A stretch of 64,000 nucleotides of DNA. It comes from Megamerina dolium (Eukaryota; Arthropoda; Insecta; Diptera; Megamerinidae). The notes under the pieces are model-generated. The model made no database searches. It was not told where the DNA came from and saw only the letters and a list, made by a program, of their open reading frames with translations. A program made the position numbers and the translations under genes. The DNA lies in contig OY978527.1 in assembly GCA_963854835.1 (NCBI GenBank), forward strand, positions 39,065,040 to 39,129,039. The letters are read 5' to 3'. Shown in pieces: positions 33,292 to 45,813 of this stretch. The first letter of the stretch is position 1. The number at the start of each line of letters is the position of its first letter.

Positions 33292-34385
33292 AGGTACATA
33301 CATAAATTCAATAATTTCAAAAACTTAAAAAATTCATACATATTGAAATATTTGCATCTCATTAGGCTTTATTAAAAAAAAGTACCGCCTTAAAAAAAAA
33401 CAGCTAAACAGCATAACAAGTATATACATATATTTTATTTATTCAATTATAATTTTATTCAATTTTTTTTTTTTTTTTTTTTTTTTTTCATTTTATTACC
33501 ACTTACTATCGCATATCGGAATTTCTTCACAAAATAAAGTATCTAAATATAAAAAACGATTTGTTTTTAATACTATTAGCCTAGAACACAAGTATATAAT
33601 ATAGAAGAACAAATATTTGAAAAATTGCACGCGTCCTCCATTTTTGATGTGGGTTACACATTAATAATTCTCTATTCCATAGCAAAACCAAACCAATAAA
33701 ATGGCTTTTCAATTAAAATAAAATAACAATTTTAATATACAAATGAATATACACACTCTTGCTTGTAAAAAATATTCATATAAAGCTTGTATGGTCGGTC
33801 TCATGTTGTATGAGAGCATCTGTATGTATGTATGTACTTATATATGACTAGCGATGTAATATGTAATCTAAAAATCATTACAATTATCATAAAAATGAAT
33901 CAAAATAAAATACATGTGTATGCACATATGTAAAAACGTCAAAAATTTTACTAATAATTGGTACTAAATAGAAACTACATATAACAAAAATTAATTAAAA
34001 TAAATGCAAAAGTAATATTGCTGATGGAGCACTATGATATGAATAAATTTTAATTAAAATTGCATCTGAGTGAAAATAGACGTATGGTGTATGGTTTTAT
34101 GCAATGTCTATATTTTAAATATTATTTGAAATTACATACAGCTTACGGATTAGAATAAGAATATTCTACTATATGTACATACATAATAGACATACTACTC
34201 GTAACAGTATGCGGAATAGATAAATAGAAATGGATAACAATCCTTCTGCCTATCTCGCTCTCTCTCTCACTCTCCCTCATTTTCTGTGTTTACATATTTA
34301 TTGATCAATTTTCAAAGCAGTTGTTCAGTTTCTTTATACCAATATTGTAAAATGAAGAAACCAAATATCTGGTTAATCAATCAAA
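33292..34385. other. AT-rich noncoding DNA
   Basis: Contains a T-run at 33463-33488 and short CT-rich sequence at about 34254-34280. Nothing else is recognised. Confidence 0.6.
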
Positions 34386-34389
34386 ATTG

Positions 34390-35340
34390 AGGGTGACGTT
34401 GGAGCAAGGACAAAATCCTTGTTCATCAAGTGGACCACGCGAAACCAAACTGAAGTCTGTTAGAGGGTATGATCCCTACGGCTGATACCTCTGAGGGCCA
34501 ACCACAAGCGTTACGGTCACTGCGACCATACGAGGTCTTTTGTACACAAGCCCGTCTATGACACTAGAATATCCTCTACTTTTTTAATGAAAGATGGAAT
34601 TGATCTTGTCGAACTTTTGATGATCGAAGTTGGTATTAGGAAACTCAGCTAAAAGTGTTTGATGCGAAGCCTGGCCAAAGCTGGGCATTCGCAAAGATGT
34701 GGATCGATGTTTCATCCTCCCCCAGACAGAGTCTACATTCCGTGTCAGAGGATAATCCCATTTTGTGGAATTGGTACTTTGACCAGTAATGTCCTGAGAT
34801 ATAGTCGGTTAGATTTGTTCTGCGTAGATTTGTTCTGCTAAGGGTAATTCTGTCAAAAGCTGTATCAAAGCTGATGAGGATTTTCGCTTGGCGGAGACCT
34901 GTCGAATTTGTCCATTGTATTTGGTATATGTCGCGGTAATGTTTTTCTATCATAGCTTTGGCCGATGCCCAGCCCATACCGCAGAAAGGTTCTGGGCCTG
35001 CCAGCGGAGAAGACGAGCCACCTAGTTCGTCTGCCACTTCATTGCCATCAATTCCATTGTGCCCCGGCACCCAACATAATATGACCTTATTTTGCATAGA
35101 AATTTTTATAGGATAAGGAAGCATTCAGTGACTAAAGAACTGCAAAACTTCAGAACTCCCATGAGGAGATAGATTTGATGGCAACTTGGCTGCTTGGCTG
35201 GAAGTAGAAGCCAACCTTGGCAGAGCCAGATTGGCAAAGGAAGCATAGCCTAAAACAGAAGGACGGCAGGTACTCTGAGTTCGCATATTAGGAAGCGTGC
35301 ACACCCACGACCATGCATCTATCGTTATATGCTGTTTCAC
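34390..35340 (-). pseudogene. I/LOA-like LINE, RNase H and C-terminal zinc region
   Basis: The minus strand encodes CWVPGHNGIDGNEVADELGG, the C-terminal catalytic block of the RNase H domain found in I/LOA/R1-related LINEs. A region ending with a cysteine motif (CRLCLGEDETSIH) follows, then a stop near 34645 and a 3' UTR down to about 34390. The upstream part (35340-35125) is frameshifted. The 3' UTR (34420-34550) recurs at 60851-61040. It is a 5'-truncated dead copy. Confidence 0.8.
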
Positions 35341-35840
35341 CTTAGATTTGGGCCTTTTTTAGAGAGTTTGCATCTGATTAAACTAAAACTAAAATACTAT
35401 GATTATTATAAATATTTTACACAAAAAAAATGTAATCTATAGTAATTGATTTCTCAATTACTTATTTCCACAATTGCCTATTGAAAAAAAAAAATTGCTG
35501 TAAAGATGCCTTTCCAGCTGAGATTTTATGACAGATTAAGCTGTCGAACTGTCCAATTATTACGGTATTTGTAAACAGAATTGTTTGAAATTTCATTAAG
35601 ACAAAACTTAGCCCGACACACCGTCAAAAAATTATTCAGCTCTAATACGAAAAGCAGCGCTACACATCCCATAGGTAGCTTGGGAGAATGGCTGCCACCC
35701 TGGTCGCTCAAGTAGCAAACAAATTGCCGTTTTGAACCATAAAACTCGCTAAAACCTACTGAGTGTTAAGGAATGTTGTACAACCAGTCGGAGTTATTTA
35801 TAAATTGTAGAATATGGGAGATCTCTGTTTTAGATAACTG
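35341..35840. other. noncoding DNA
   Basis: No recognisable feature. A minus-strand frame at 35526-35711 has no motif. Confidence 0.55.
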
Positions 35841-36835
35841 TTAGGTTAGCTAGGTTAGCAAAGAAGGGACCTCCTAAGGATGATAATCGGTTTCTGGCTA
35901 AGGTCGGGCATTCACACAAGAAATGCTCCACCATCTCCTTAGCAGCTATGTCGTTGCAGCTACTGCAATGATCGTTATGCGGAATACCCATTTTCTCTAC
36001 ATGTGTACCAATGGCCCAGTAGCTTATGCAGACTGCTATAAGTTTGTATATGATCTACTCAGAAGGCTCTTTGTCCTCTTCTCATTGTAGTCTGGCCAAA
36101 TGCCTTTGGAAATTGCGCAGGTTGTGATGCTTGACCATTAAGGTAGTAATTTTGAATAATTGCCTTGGCTTCGGCTAGGGGAATACCCGCATCAGCATCG
36201 GTTGTTTGTTCATTGTCTGCGACTGAACCCCTACGAGCTAGCTCATCAGCATTTCCGTTACCTGCGATTCCCTTGTGCTCTGAAACCCAGATAACTCATA
36301 TTTTGAGGTTAGCAGTTAGTGAGGCTATTATTTGATTATATACCACGACTAACTTTGAGCTAAAAACTGTCGGAAAAATTGTTACCTTTCCAGGAGCAAT
36401 TCGCATGCTTACAGAATCGAGTATACTTCCGCCTGGAACACACTGCAATGTGATGGAAGTTTTACGGACGTTGTTGTTTCTAGGGACTCCGAGTAGATTC
36501 TTGCACCAACTCCAGGGTCTATTTTGGAACCTTCAGTAAAACTTTTTGTATCCTTACCAGCCCGGATCTCATCTTTCTTCCATTCATTACTACTTGGATA
36601 TACAGCCTTAATGCCGCTTTCAAAAGCCAGCTGGCGAAGGCAAAAGTCCGTCCTATTGTCAACTGCATCTATAAGTACATGTCTAAGGATACTACTGTGT
36701 CCTTGTTGAGTACTCTTTCAACATTCAGATTCTCTGAGCCTGAGTGCAGTTTTCGATGCCGTACATGGTATGTGCAACTCAATTGAGAGAAGGTTTAAAA
36801 TAGGATACAAGGCCTCAGTGGGGCAGGTGAGATAA
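35841..36835 (-). pseudogene. LINE with RNase H remnant and TAACC tail
   Basis: Minus-strand translation shows RNase H blocks: FTEGSKIDPGVGARIYSES (near 36535), VFQAEVYSIL (near 36440), and SEHKGIAGNGNADELARRGS (near 36290-36220). A C-terminal cysteine/histidine motif follows (35990-35900). The first catalytic Asp is Glu here (FTEGS instead of FTDGS) and several stops interrupt the frame. The 3' end reads GCTAACCTAGCTAACCTAAC, a tail type shared with the SINE family of this window. Confidence 0.78.
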
Positions 36836-36949
36836 ACTCCTGAAGTTTCCGTAATTTATTGGTGTTTTATTATATGTATTATATGTGTTGTATGTTCTTC
36901 CGAAGAGCTTCTCACCAAACTACAGATCCATAGGTCCGTACCGGTCTCA

Positions 36950-37130
36950 CCACCCCGTAAAACCATTACATTATTGCGAGAACAATTAGGTGAAGATCTA
37001 ATTTCACATATCAAAGCGGTAAATCGGCCCCACAGATCATTTAATATTACATCTCTAGGCTTTGATGTTATACATGTGAATAAAGTTCATATGAAGTGTC
37101 GATCGGAAACGATGCTCGGAAAATCGAATG
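36950..37130 (+). pseudogene. possible DDE transposase fragment
   Basis: The + strand reads LLREQLGEDLISHIKAVNRP and HRSFNITSLGFDV. This resembles the block around the last acidic residue in a group of IS630/mariner-related transposases with ...EQLGE...I...NWPPRSCDLTPLDFFLW. Conservation is weak and the catalytic end is altered. Confidence 0.45.
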
Positions 37131-37261
37131 AAAATTAAAATTTTTCTTTTTGTGTACTTGTAAATGAATCACCCTATACTTGCGTATACTCGTTTATTCA
37201 CATTTATTTACTTAAGAGTATGTTTTTTTTTTTTTTTTTTTTTTTTATTCGAAGGGGGAAT

Positions 37262-38030
37262 CTATACGATTCATACTGTCCGCTAAGGATACACCTCATT
37301 TGAAACCATGCCCAGTCAATATTATCTTACTATGCTGGACTTGCTAACCAGTACGAACCAGACCGCCGTTAAGCACTACTTCGCAGGACCGAGCTAGCCC
37401 AAAAACTCTATTCACACACGCCCTACTGGGTTATTCATCCGTTGCATGTATATTTCTACTTCTACGCTGCCTTTCTTTCGTCCTGAGCTCCTGAAGCGCT
37501 ATTGCGGACCATTCCTTCATCTTAGCCCACACCAATCTCGATTGCTGCACGATAACACAATGTTATCGGGCGTCATCCTTTCGTTTATTAACCTATCTAT
37601 ATCCGCTCTCTGTGCTACATATCTGGAACAAGAGAAAAAGATATGCTCTGCATTTTCACCGACATTGCTGCAGGAGGAGCATTCTGTCGCGTCATCGTGC
37701 CCGAATCTGAGGAGGTACTCCCTGAAAGAGTCATGACCCGACAAAAACTGCGTCAGGTAAAAATCTGTCTGTCCATGTTTTCTATCGACCCACCTTCCTT
37801 TTTCTGCGGCGTCCCATTGTGTTTGACACTCGTCGAAGCTCATCTGTCTCTCCTCTTTACGTTCATCTGCCGTCAGTCGCCTATTCATGCTTTTTGCTCT
37901 GTTGTAGACTCTGCTCAGCTCTGAAGCCATTATTTCTGGCGGCATAATGCCAGATATAACACCGACCGCCTCGTGCGACACAGTTCTAAAAGCGCAAGCA
38001 ACTCTAATGGCGCTTAGCCTAAAAATTGCT
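37262..38030 (-). pseudogene. R1-like LINE, C-terminal fragment
   Basis: The minus frame 37981-37517 encodes SFDECQTQWDAAEKGRWVDR, LTQFLSGHDSFREYLLRFGH and CSSCSNVGENAEHIFFSCSR. This is the arrangement found after the reverse transcriptase in R1/Jockey-type LINEs: a W-rich region, TxFLSGHG-x-F-R-x-Y-L, then a CCHC-like zinc knuckle. The 3' UTR follows down to a long T-run at about 37220-37246, which on this strand is a poly-A tail. It is 5' truncated. Confidence 0.85.
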
Positions 38031-39365
38031 AAGTAAAGGGTGAATTACATTTAGGAAGCAATACAATCACTAAATTCTTAGTATTATTTTCATATAGAAG
38101 GAATTGGCACATATCCTTCAAAATTGCTATAAATTTGCGTACATTAATCGAAAGCATTTTGATAGCAAAATTCATTTTCGTCCATCATAGTTTCAAAATA
38201 ACAAAAACTAAATGAAAAGGGAGTCTATCTACCCTGTACTCTTTCTTTCCTCTTTCATATTTTGTAGCTTCCTTCTGTCAAAATATTGCGCTTCACGATA
38301 GCACTTCGTGAAAGCAAACAATATTAAGCAAATCAATGATACAGCGCAATATATTGCAAACCATTCGATTCAAAAGGCCCAACTGAGAAAATATGATGCG
38401 ATAGCAATAGCTCCAACAATGCAGTCAAGAAAATTAAGTAATAGCTTCTTCTTCTTATCGATGATATGTAACGATAACAAAATATATGTAAAAATAACAG
38501 AAATGAGCTGTAAATGAAAACAATGCTTTTATTGTTACTTTAAATACAAAATAATTGCAAGGAAACGACAGTATAGAAAATTAGTCACAAGTTTGTATTA
38601 TTCGCCTTAATATTTGTGAATAAAAAGCTCATCGGCACTTACAACTCGAACGCCACCTAGTAATATTTTCCGCAAACACTTTACACTAAGTAATCGAGGT
38701 GGAAAATGGTATTTAACAGAGTGTGATGGAAAGCTTTATATGTTGCACATAGACATGCTATGGTGAAAGTGGAAGCGACTAGCACAAATCCTTTAAATCA
38801 GCCAACTAAGTTCTCCAACCTCCCACTGGTCTTATTGCTCTTGATCATATTTGCTGCTCTATAATAGCAACAAATTTAGTCGCAGTTTATTAAATTTGTA
38901 CGTATCAGCCAATGTGCAAATATACGATAATATCACCGAAAATTTATTATAAAAATTGTTGCATGCTTATTTTCTTGTTTTATGATGACCAAAAAGAACA
39001 AAAATTAATTACTTTTAGACTTCAAATAGAGAATACGCCTTTCCCTCCACATGGTAGACACCCTGATGTGGTGTGGAGGCTTAAATTGAAGAGATTCAGA
39101 GGGAGTAAACTGACCAGGGGTAGTAATATACTACACCCTGATAGGGCTTCCCATGTTAGGTAGGCCACTGATGAGCAACGAACAGAGTTCTACCCGGTGT
39201 GCGTCTGTTTTTCCCATGTTCGGGACGACGACTTTGTACAAATTCCGCTTTGTGAACTGTTTGATGTGTAGAAGAAATAGTTATTAAGAAGGCGAACAGC
39301 TTGTGTACTAGCCGAGAGGATTGTGAGGTGACCACGGCCTTATGACTTAGGCTAGATATGGGAAG
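38031..39365. other. noncoding DNA
   Basis: No gene or element recognised. The open frames at 38308-38517 and 38912-39163 have no motif. Confidence 0.55.
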
Positions 39366-39741
39366 GACGAGGGGTGCTCACTGGGCATTGTGCCATCACG
39401 CCAATGCTTCAACGTTGGCGTATACCGGCGAGCGGACTATGTAGAAGTTGTCGACATGAAGCTGAAAAAGAATCTCTGTCCAGGACTACAGACAAAACGA
39501 CTTCAATGCTTGGGGTCTCATTTCTTCACAGGACTGCACGAATTTGTGAAAATGGACTTAAAAGAGTTTCTTAACTTCATATTGAGAACCAAATGCTTCA
39601 AGAAGGACAACACATGAACACTGGTTACTCTGGGAAGGGGTACCTCCTCCGGCAATCAAGGGCAATCACAATGGGCAATAGATGCCTTCGAGTAGAAATG
39701 TGAATATATGGTCACACACGCCCTTCCAACATAACCTAACC
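39366..39741 (+). pseudogene. LINE C-terminal fragment with TAACC tail
   Basis: The + strand reads LTGHCAITPMLQRWRIPASG followed by CRSCRHEAEKESL, the conserved GH and zinc-knuckle segment after the reverse transcriptase of I/R1/Jockey-type LINEs. Frameshifts follow. The element ends ...CATAACCTAACC (39730-39741), the same tail as the SINE copies at 44329 and 56808. Confidence 0.75.
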
Positions 39742-40177
39742 TTCACTTGGATACAGAATCATATACGACGACGAACACGGAATCACCAAAATTATTGTAA
39801 AGACGGAAGTTTTAAAAAAAGAACTGGAGTAATTCTGTTGCTTAAAAATAATAATTAAACTGAGAGTGATTAAGTTCTAAAACAACTACAACAAATTTTT
39901 CAGTTTTTAGTGCTCTTTTACTTTTGCACATAAATTTATCACAGTTTAAACAGTGAAAAATTAGATCCGTTTTATTTGTAGACCTTAACAAAGCCTTGAA
40001 CGCAGTGAATCACAATATTTTATATATAACTGTGACCCCTGAGGCTTTGTTTCTAAATTCTTTGCTCACTTTCCACTCATCACAATTTATTATGATATTC
40101 ATCACCTGTCCTTCAAATATCCTCTGATTTGAATGAGTATAATTTTTCATATATGTTTAAAATGGTAGATTGAAATA
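39742..40177. other. noncoding DNA
   Basis: Nothing recognised. It ends with the TA target site of mariner copy B. Confidence 0.55.
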
Positions 40178-41395
40178 TAAGGTGTAGTAAAAAGAAATCC
40201 ATTATTTTTCCAAAATAGATGGCTTTAGTAATCTGTATCTCGCGTTGTGTAAGTGCGATTGGGTACGCTAGATGGCGTCAGAAAGATAGTATTTCGTACT
40301 AAATAAACCTTTCAGGCATTTTTGTGATTGCTTGACTCAGTATTGTTTGAGCACGCGTCAAAGATGGACACCAGTAAAGGGAAAATACGCCATATTTTAC
40401 AGTATTTCTTCGATAAAGGCGAAAACACAAGCCAGACGGCTGAAAATGTGAATAGTATTTATGGTCCTGATACTGTAACAGACAATTACGTGCAATTTTG
40501 GTTTCGTCGATTCCGTTCCGGTAATTTTGATGTCAAAGATGCACCACCCCCTGGAAGGCCAATTGCCGAAAATATGTCATGTAAGCACTGCTTCTATTGC
40601 CCAGGAGCTAAGCATTGCACAAAAAAACCGTTTGGTACTATTTAAATAAGACTGGATACAAAAAGAAGCTCCATGTATGGGTGCCACACGAGTTAACGCA
40701 AAAAAACTTCATGAACCAAATTTCCATCTGCGAATAGCTGCTGAATCGCAACAAAATCAATCCATTTCTGAAGCGGATGGTTACTGGTGATGAAAAGTAA
40801 GTCACGACAACGTCAAGTGAAAACGGTCGTGGTCGAAGATCCGGCGCAAACGGTGGCCAAGCCATGATTGACGGTCTGGAAGATTTTGCTATGTGTTTCG
40901 TAGGATTTGCAGGGAATCATCTACTATGAGCTGCTCCCTTGCTGCCAAACTCTTAATTCGGACCTGTAATGTCAACAATTGGATCGTCTGAAGGAAACAA
41001 CCGCCCAGAAGGCGCCAGATTTGGTCAATAGGAGAGAAATTGTGTTAAATCAGGACAATGCTAAGCCACACACATTGATAGTGACTCGCGAGAAGCTCCA
41101 GGAGCTTGGTTAGGAGGTTCTTATGTATCCACCTTATAGTCTCCTGTCTATGGCAAATGATTTTCCTGGTGAAAAATTCGCCTCAAGAGAAGCTTGTGAA
41201 AATCGACTGTCCCAGTTTTTTGCCAATAGGGACGAGGGTTTCTATGAGAGTGGCATTATGAAATTACCTTCAAATTTGACAACAAGTTATCGAACAAAAC
41301 GGTGCATATTTGACCTAAATCGAATCATTCTAACTATGCTAAATAAAACCTTCAATTTAATGCAATAATAATGGATTTCTTTTTACTACATCTTA
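40178..41395 (+). mobile_element. mariner, family M copy B
   Basis: Inverted ends TAAGGTGTAGTAAAAAGAAA and TAAGATGTAGTAAAAAGAAA match over about 30 bp with one early mismatch, with TA on both sides. These are the best-preserved ends of the family in this window. 1218 bp. Confidence 0.92.
40328..41368 (+). pseudogene. mariner DD34D transposase, broken (copy B)
   Basis: The N-terminal part is open (MDTSKGKIRHILQYFFDKGE to GRPIAENM), then it is frameshifted through the middle (VTGDEK, LNQDNAKPHT) and resumes as LLSMANDFPGEKFASREACE. The block that should carry the third Asp (SPDLAPSDYYLF) is deleted: PPYS runs directly into LLSMAND at about 41133. Catalysis is therefore impossible even if the frame were open. 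Confidence 0.9.
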
Positions 41396-42650
41396 TATGA
41401 ATTCGCTTGAGCTAATTAGTGATTTGAAATAGTATTTAATATAAGCCGTCATACAACTCTACTGGCTAAATACTTTTTATTCAGCAAAATATTTATAATT
41501 GCGTTTGCTTCTATATTTTTCATTCAAAATCATACGTTAATATGGAATAAGTTTGTAATCGCGACTAGCAGTTCTTCACCATTTTATCACATCTGTCGTC
41601 CAGGAAGTATTTTTGGTTCATTAATCATAATATGGTCTATTTTACCACATATCTCCTTTCACATTTGTACCTTCTGTAAAATATGGTACCCAACCTACCC
41701 AACCAACTATTCAATTTATTGTAAATATATGAAAGCACAGTTCATATATTAACTATGTAAATACTAATACATGCCCATTGAATACAAGTAAGTAAATTAG
41801 TCTTGTCTGTCTAATAAAAAAAAAATATAGGGAAATGTAAAAGAAAAAACAATATTTCAAAGAAGGAAAAAACGAAAGTGTTTGAAGTTAATAATGACAC
41901 AAGGCACTCCTGCCCAACTTATACATATTTTACACATGAGAGAATGTGTAAAATTTCACACTGTGATTATGTTAGCTAGATTTTAATTTGATTATCATCA
42001 TCATCATCATCATCATCATTGTTCTATTTTTAATATATTCAATCACCCTTCTACAATACATTCAACTCAGCAAACAGACACAAAAGTCCATAAAAGCCGC
42101 ATGTTAACCCATTTTATTGGTTAAATCACTTCAATATGGCAAGTAAAACAGCAATAACAACAATAACAACAGCAAACAGTAACAAATTGCTTTTAATAGC
42201 TATACGACTGCATATGCTTGAGTATAGGATTCATATGTATGTATGAGTATGTAATGTATGTAAGTTCACAATAGCTATGTAGGTTTGGGTATACATATAC
42301 ACCTATGTGTTCGAACCAATAAATGGACATACATCTATATTTATAACTATGTGCCTACATTCATTCAAGTATCATCATACACTCTGTGTATGAATCCGGA
42401 AGCTCGCGTTTACAATATGCTTACCACACGCCATTCATTTCATTTCATCACAACAAACAAAGCATTGGCGGCGAATGGCCTTTGTTGTGTTTATAAGTGT
42501 TGCAGCATACACACATACGTTAGGAAGTAGACTTACCCAACGAACAATTCATTAAGAGTGCCAAAAATATTGCCTGAATGTTGGCGATCATACAAGTTAA
42601 CATTACATATAATTATACTTTTTTTTTTTTCCTTTTTGTTAGTTCATTTC
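41396..42650. other. noncoding DNA
   Basis: Contains a (TCA)n microsatellite at 41994-42020 and CAACAATAA repeats at about 42150. Nothing else is recognised. Confidence 0.6.
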
Positions 42651-43184
42651 TGTTACAATTTCATGATATATATCTCTATTCCTTGCAATTGTTAATAGTA
42701 TCTAGGTCCTTGTTTCCATTCTAATGCCTTAAATTCCTTAGCCAAGAGTGTTGTTTTCTGGCAATTCCATGTTTCCCTACTATTTTTCCCTGCAATATTA
42801 GTTGCAGTATATGGTACTTATCATTTCTCATAATGTAGCCCAGGTACGTCTCCTTCCTTCCCTCGCTTTATAGTTACAACCAGTTGCCGATTTCTTTGGA
42901 CTCGTCGCAATACTTCTGTATTAGTCACTCTATATGTCTAAAGTATTTTTAAATTTCTTCGATAAATTCACATTTCGAATGCTTCTAATCTATTTAAGTC
43001 TTATGGTTTTAATAGTTCATATTTCCATGCCATAAAGTAGAACGGAACCCAATCCAATCATTAATCCAACAGCCTACTTATTTGAAAATTTTCACTCGAT
43101 CTACATTTACATTTTCAACTGTTAGACTTACATTTGTATAAGTGTTTTTCCTACTAACAATCATATATGTACTTTGTTTTGTTA

Positions 43185-43699
43185 TAGCCTTGACAGATGA
43201 CAGCGTTAATGCGGATTAACGATTTAATTCGAATTAACTGCAGTTAATCCGCATTAACTATACGAGTTAATTCTCAAAATTAAACAGCATTAGGGCAATT
43301 TTCGATGGCAACACTGGTGAAAATTTTCTATTTTGATTTTTTCTCGATCCATTTTACAAAACATTAGGTGTGTTCGCAACAAAAAACTTTCAAGAATTGT
43401 TAATAGTTTTCGACATGAAAAGCGTCAACGAACAAATAAATCCAGCTGTCAATTACGAACTGTGAATGTCAATTTACAAGTTTCTGATAGTGTTCAGTTC
43501 ACGTACTTCTTGTAGATTTTCTCATATCGAGAGTGATAGATGACATAAATTGATAGTGATAGTAATATAAGTGAACAAACCTAATAAATCAACATTCAGC
43601 TGTTTAGTTAATCGGCAATACTGCCATCTGTCAGGTTAAAATTTTATTCGGATTAGATGCGCAGTTAATGTGGACTAACGCTGCCGTCTATCTAGGCTA
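43185..43699. mobile_element. MITE with TTA target duplication, inside a LINE
   Basis: 515 bp with imperfect inverted ends TAGCCTTGACAGATGACAGC / TAGCCTAGATAGACGGCAGC (the second as reverse complement), similar over about 35 bp. TTA flanks both ends (43182-43184, 43700-43702). A TTA/TWA duplication is typical of PIF/Harbinger (Tourist-like) elements. It has no coding capacity. Removing it together with one TTA restores continuous LINE reverse-transcriptase sequence, which proves the boundaries. Confidence 0.88.
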
Positions 43700-44328
43700 T
43701 TAACACTGATTTTAAAACCGAATTTTTTGCTGCACACCGTAACATCGTCTAACAGTGATTGAAGGCCATTAAGACTACAAGGATGGTGTCGTCTGCATAT
43801 CTGATATTATTTATGTTGTTCACTTTAATGCCAGCTTTTGAATTGTGTAGTGCTTCTTGAAATATTCTTTCAAAATATATATTAAACAGTAGAGGAGAAA
43901 GTATACATCCCTGTCTAACTCCTCTTCGTATCCGCACTACATCAGTAGTTTCGTTGTTAATGTTCACGTCTGCAGTTTGTTGCCAATAGAGATTTTTTAT
44001 ACATTGGATTTCTTTAGAATCACTATCCATTTTTGGACATCTCAGCAATTTTGAACTAGCACGTTAATACCAAATAATGCTTCACGTGTTCCCATACCTG
44101 CTTTGAATCCGAACTGCGTTTCACCCATTGGCAACTTACACTTTTTATATATTCGGTTATGTATAATATTTAGAAATATCATCAATGAATGGCTCATCAA
44201 ATTAATTAGCCTATATTCAGAGCATTTCTTTGCACGGTTTTTTTTTTTTTGTTGGGAGTGCAATAAAGTTATGTTTAAGACAAATATGTAGATACTTTCC
44301 TATATATATAACTATATTTAGTTAGATA

Positions 44329-44719
44329 GGTTAGGTTAGGTTATGTGTGCCCTCTCTCTGAGAGGATACACTTGGGCCAGAAAGGCACATTGTGATACCA
44401 CCGAGCTTCTCTTCCAATACTGTTGTGCGTGTTCAATTTGGACAGCATTAGAAGGAACCTACTTATATTAGCCGGTTCCGAACGGCAGAACCCTTGTGAC
44501 ATCACTTAAACTTAGTTTTGTCACAGAGCTCTTTTAAGAAGCGTTTTTGACAATTTGTTAATGCCGGAAAAATTGCCAATTCTTACCGGCAGGTGGGTAC
44601 CGTTCGAAAGAAAAATCTTTTCGATATTAAATTTTGTTATGCTACTGCCGGGCATTGAACCCACGACCTACAGATCAATAGGCCAACGCACTAACCTCTG
44701 AGCTACGACACCCTCTAGT
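44329..44719 (-). mobile_element. tRNA-derived SINE, copy 2 (most complete)
   Basis: Reading the minus strand: a tRNA-like head with GTCGTAGCTCAGAGGTTAG and B box GGTTCAATGCC, a body with GATTTTTCTTTCGAACGG, a 3' domain AGTAGGTTCCTTCTAATGCTG, and the tail ATAACCTAACCTAACC. About 391 bp. The 10-bp duplication TAGTTAGATA (44319-44328 and 44720-44729) marks retrotransposition into the surrounding LINE. Confidence 0.92.
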
Positions 44720-45000
44720 TAGTTAGATAACGTCACAAAATTTCGATATTTTTGTCATTTATTAATTTCAAGATCTCTGAGGGAAGTTCGTCAGGCCCTG
44801 ATGCTTTGTTGTCTTTGGCTGTTTTAATGGCATTCATCTTTTGTTATAGCCGGACCTTGCAGAGTCGCTGGAGGTATTGGTTCATATAAACAGCTAATGT
44901 CGTCGTGTGGTTATATTCCTCCCAGATTCTTTTCTTCTCGCAAGGTTCTACCACAATTTCATTGTCAGCATTGACTAGGAAATGAGTCATTATTTTTTAA

Positions 45001-45780
45001 TTGTAAATTAGTATGCAATAATTAGCCAATATTAGTGAAATAGTAAAGATTTTATTTTAATACTTTTAATTTCTTAAAAATTCCTTATAAAATTTCAGAA
45101 AAAATGTGACAAATAAGAAATATTCTTTATTACAAATATTTTGCAAGTTTTCGATACGAAAACTTACTGTAAGTTTTTTACAAACATTTTTGGTTTATTG
45201 GGTATATTACATAGATTTTACATATTATATACATACTGTCACACAGTTTCAACCACATGGTCAATAAATGAAAATTAGTACAAGTGACAAGTGTGTGATT
45301 TAGTTAATGGAGTGATGATGATAATAATAATAATAATAATGATGGTGATCATGACAAAAATGATGATTATAAGTTATTCTATAGTAATAATGATGATATT
45401 AATCATGAGCACTATATTCATTGAACAATAATTAAGAGAGAATTTATAAAATGTGTAACATATAATTGCTGCTTATTAACTACTTCATGGTGGACTCCTA
45501 GTTAAACCTTTTGATCTCAAATTTTGTTCACATTTGATAAAGTAATATGATTTTATTGAAATTATGAAATACTTAGCTCAAGAGTGTTGAAAAAAAAATT
45601 CTAAATACAAACATTCCAATAATTTGGCAATAGGGAAAGTTACTTGTAATCAACCTTGGCCCATAGTGATATAATCAATATAAAAATAAATAAAAAATGA
45701 ACACTTTGTAGAACCATTTTTAGAAAGCACTGTTCACTGGAGTACTAGAAGATAAGAAGAATTATTGCACTCAGACATTT
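45001..45780. other. noncoding DNA
   Basis: Contains GAT/AAT microsatellite sequence at about 45310-45345. Nothing else is recognised. Confidence 0.6.
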
Positions 45781-45813
45781 ATTGGTCCATTGTAGTGCAC
45801 TCAAAGTTCCATG

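Larger units (their letters stand above)
42655..45000 (-). pseudogene. LINE reverse transcriptase remnant hosting two later insertions
   Basis: Minus-strand blocks in order: TAKDNKASGPDELPSEILKL (about 44830-44750), CSEYRLINLMSHSL and TQFGFKAGMGTREALFG (44263-44042), VRRGVRQGC-type block ending SPLLFNIYFERIFQEAL with NIRYADDTIL (44048-43749), KNTYTNVSLTVENVNVD (about 43130), and a C-terminal LLYGMEIWTIK-like region to about 42655. The YADD active site is present. Frameshifts and stops are many. A 515-bp MITE (43185-43699) and a SINE (44329-44719) interrupt it. The clade is not assigned. Confidence 0.82.
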
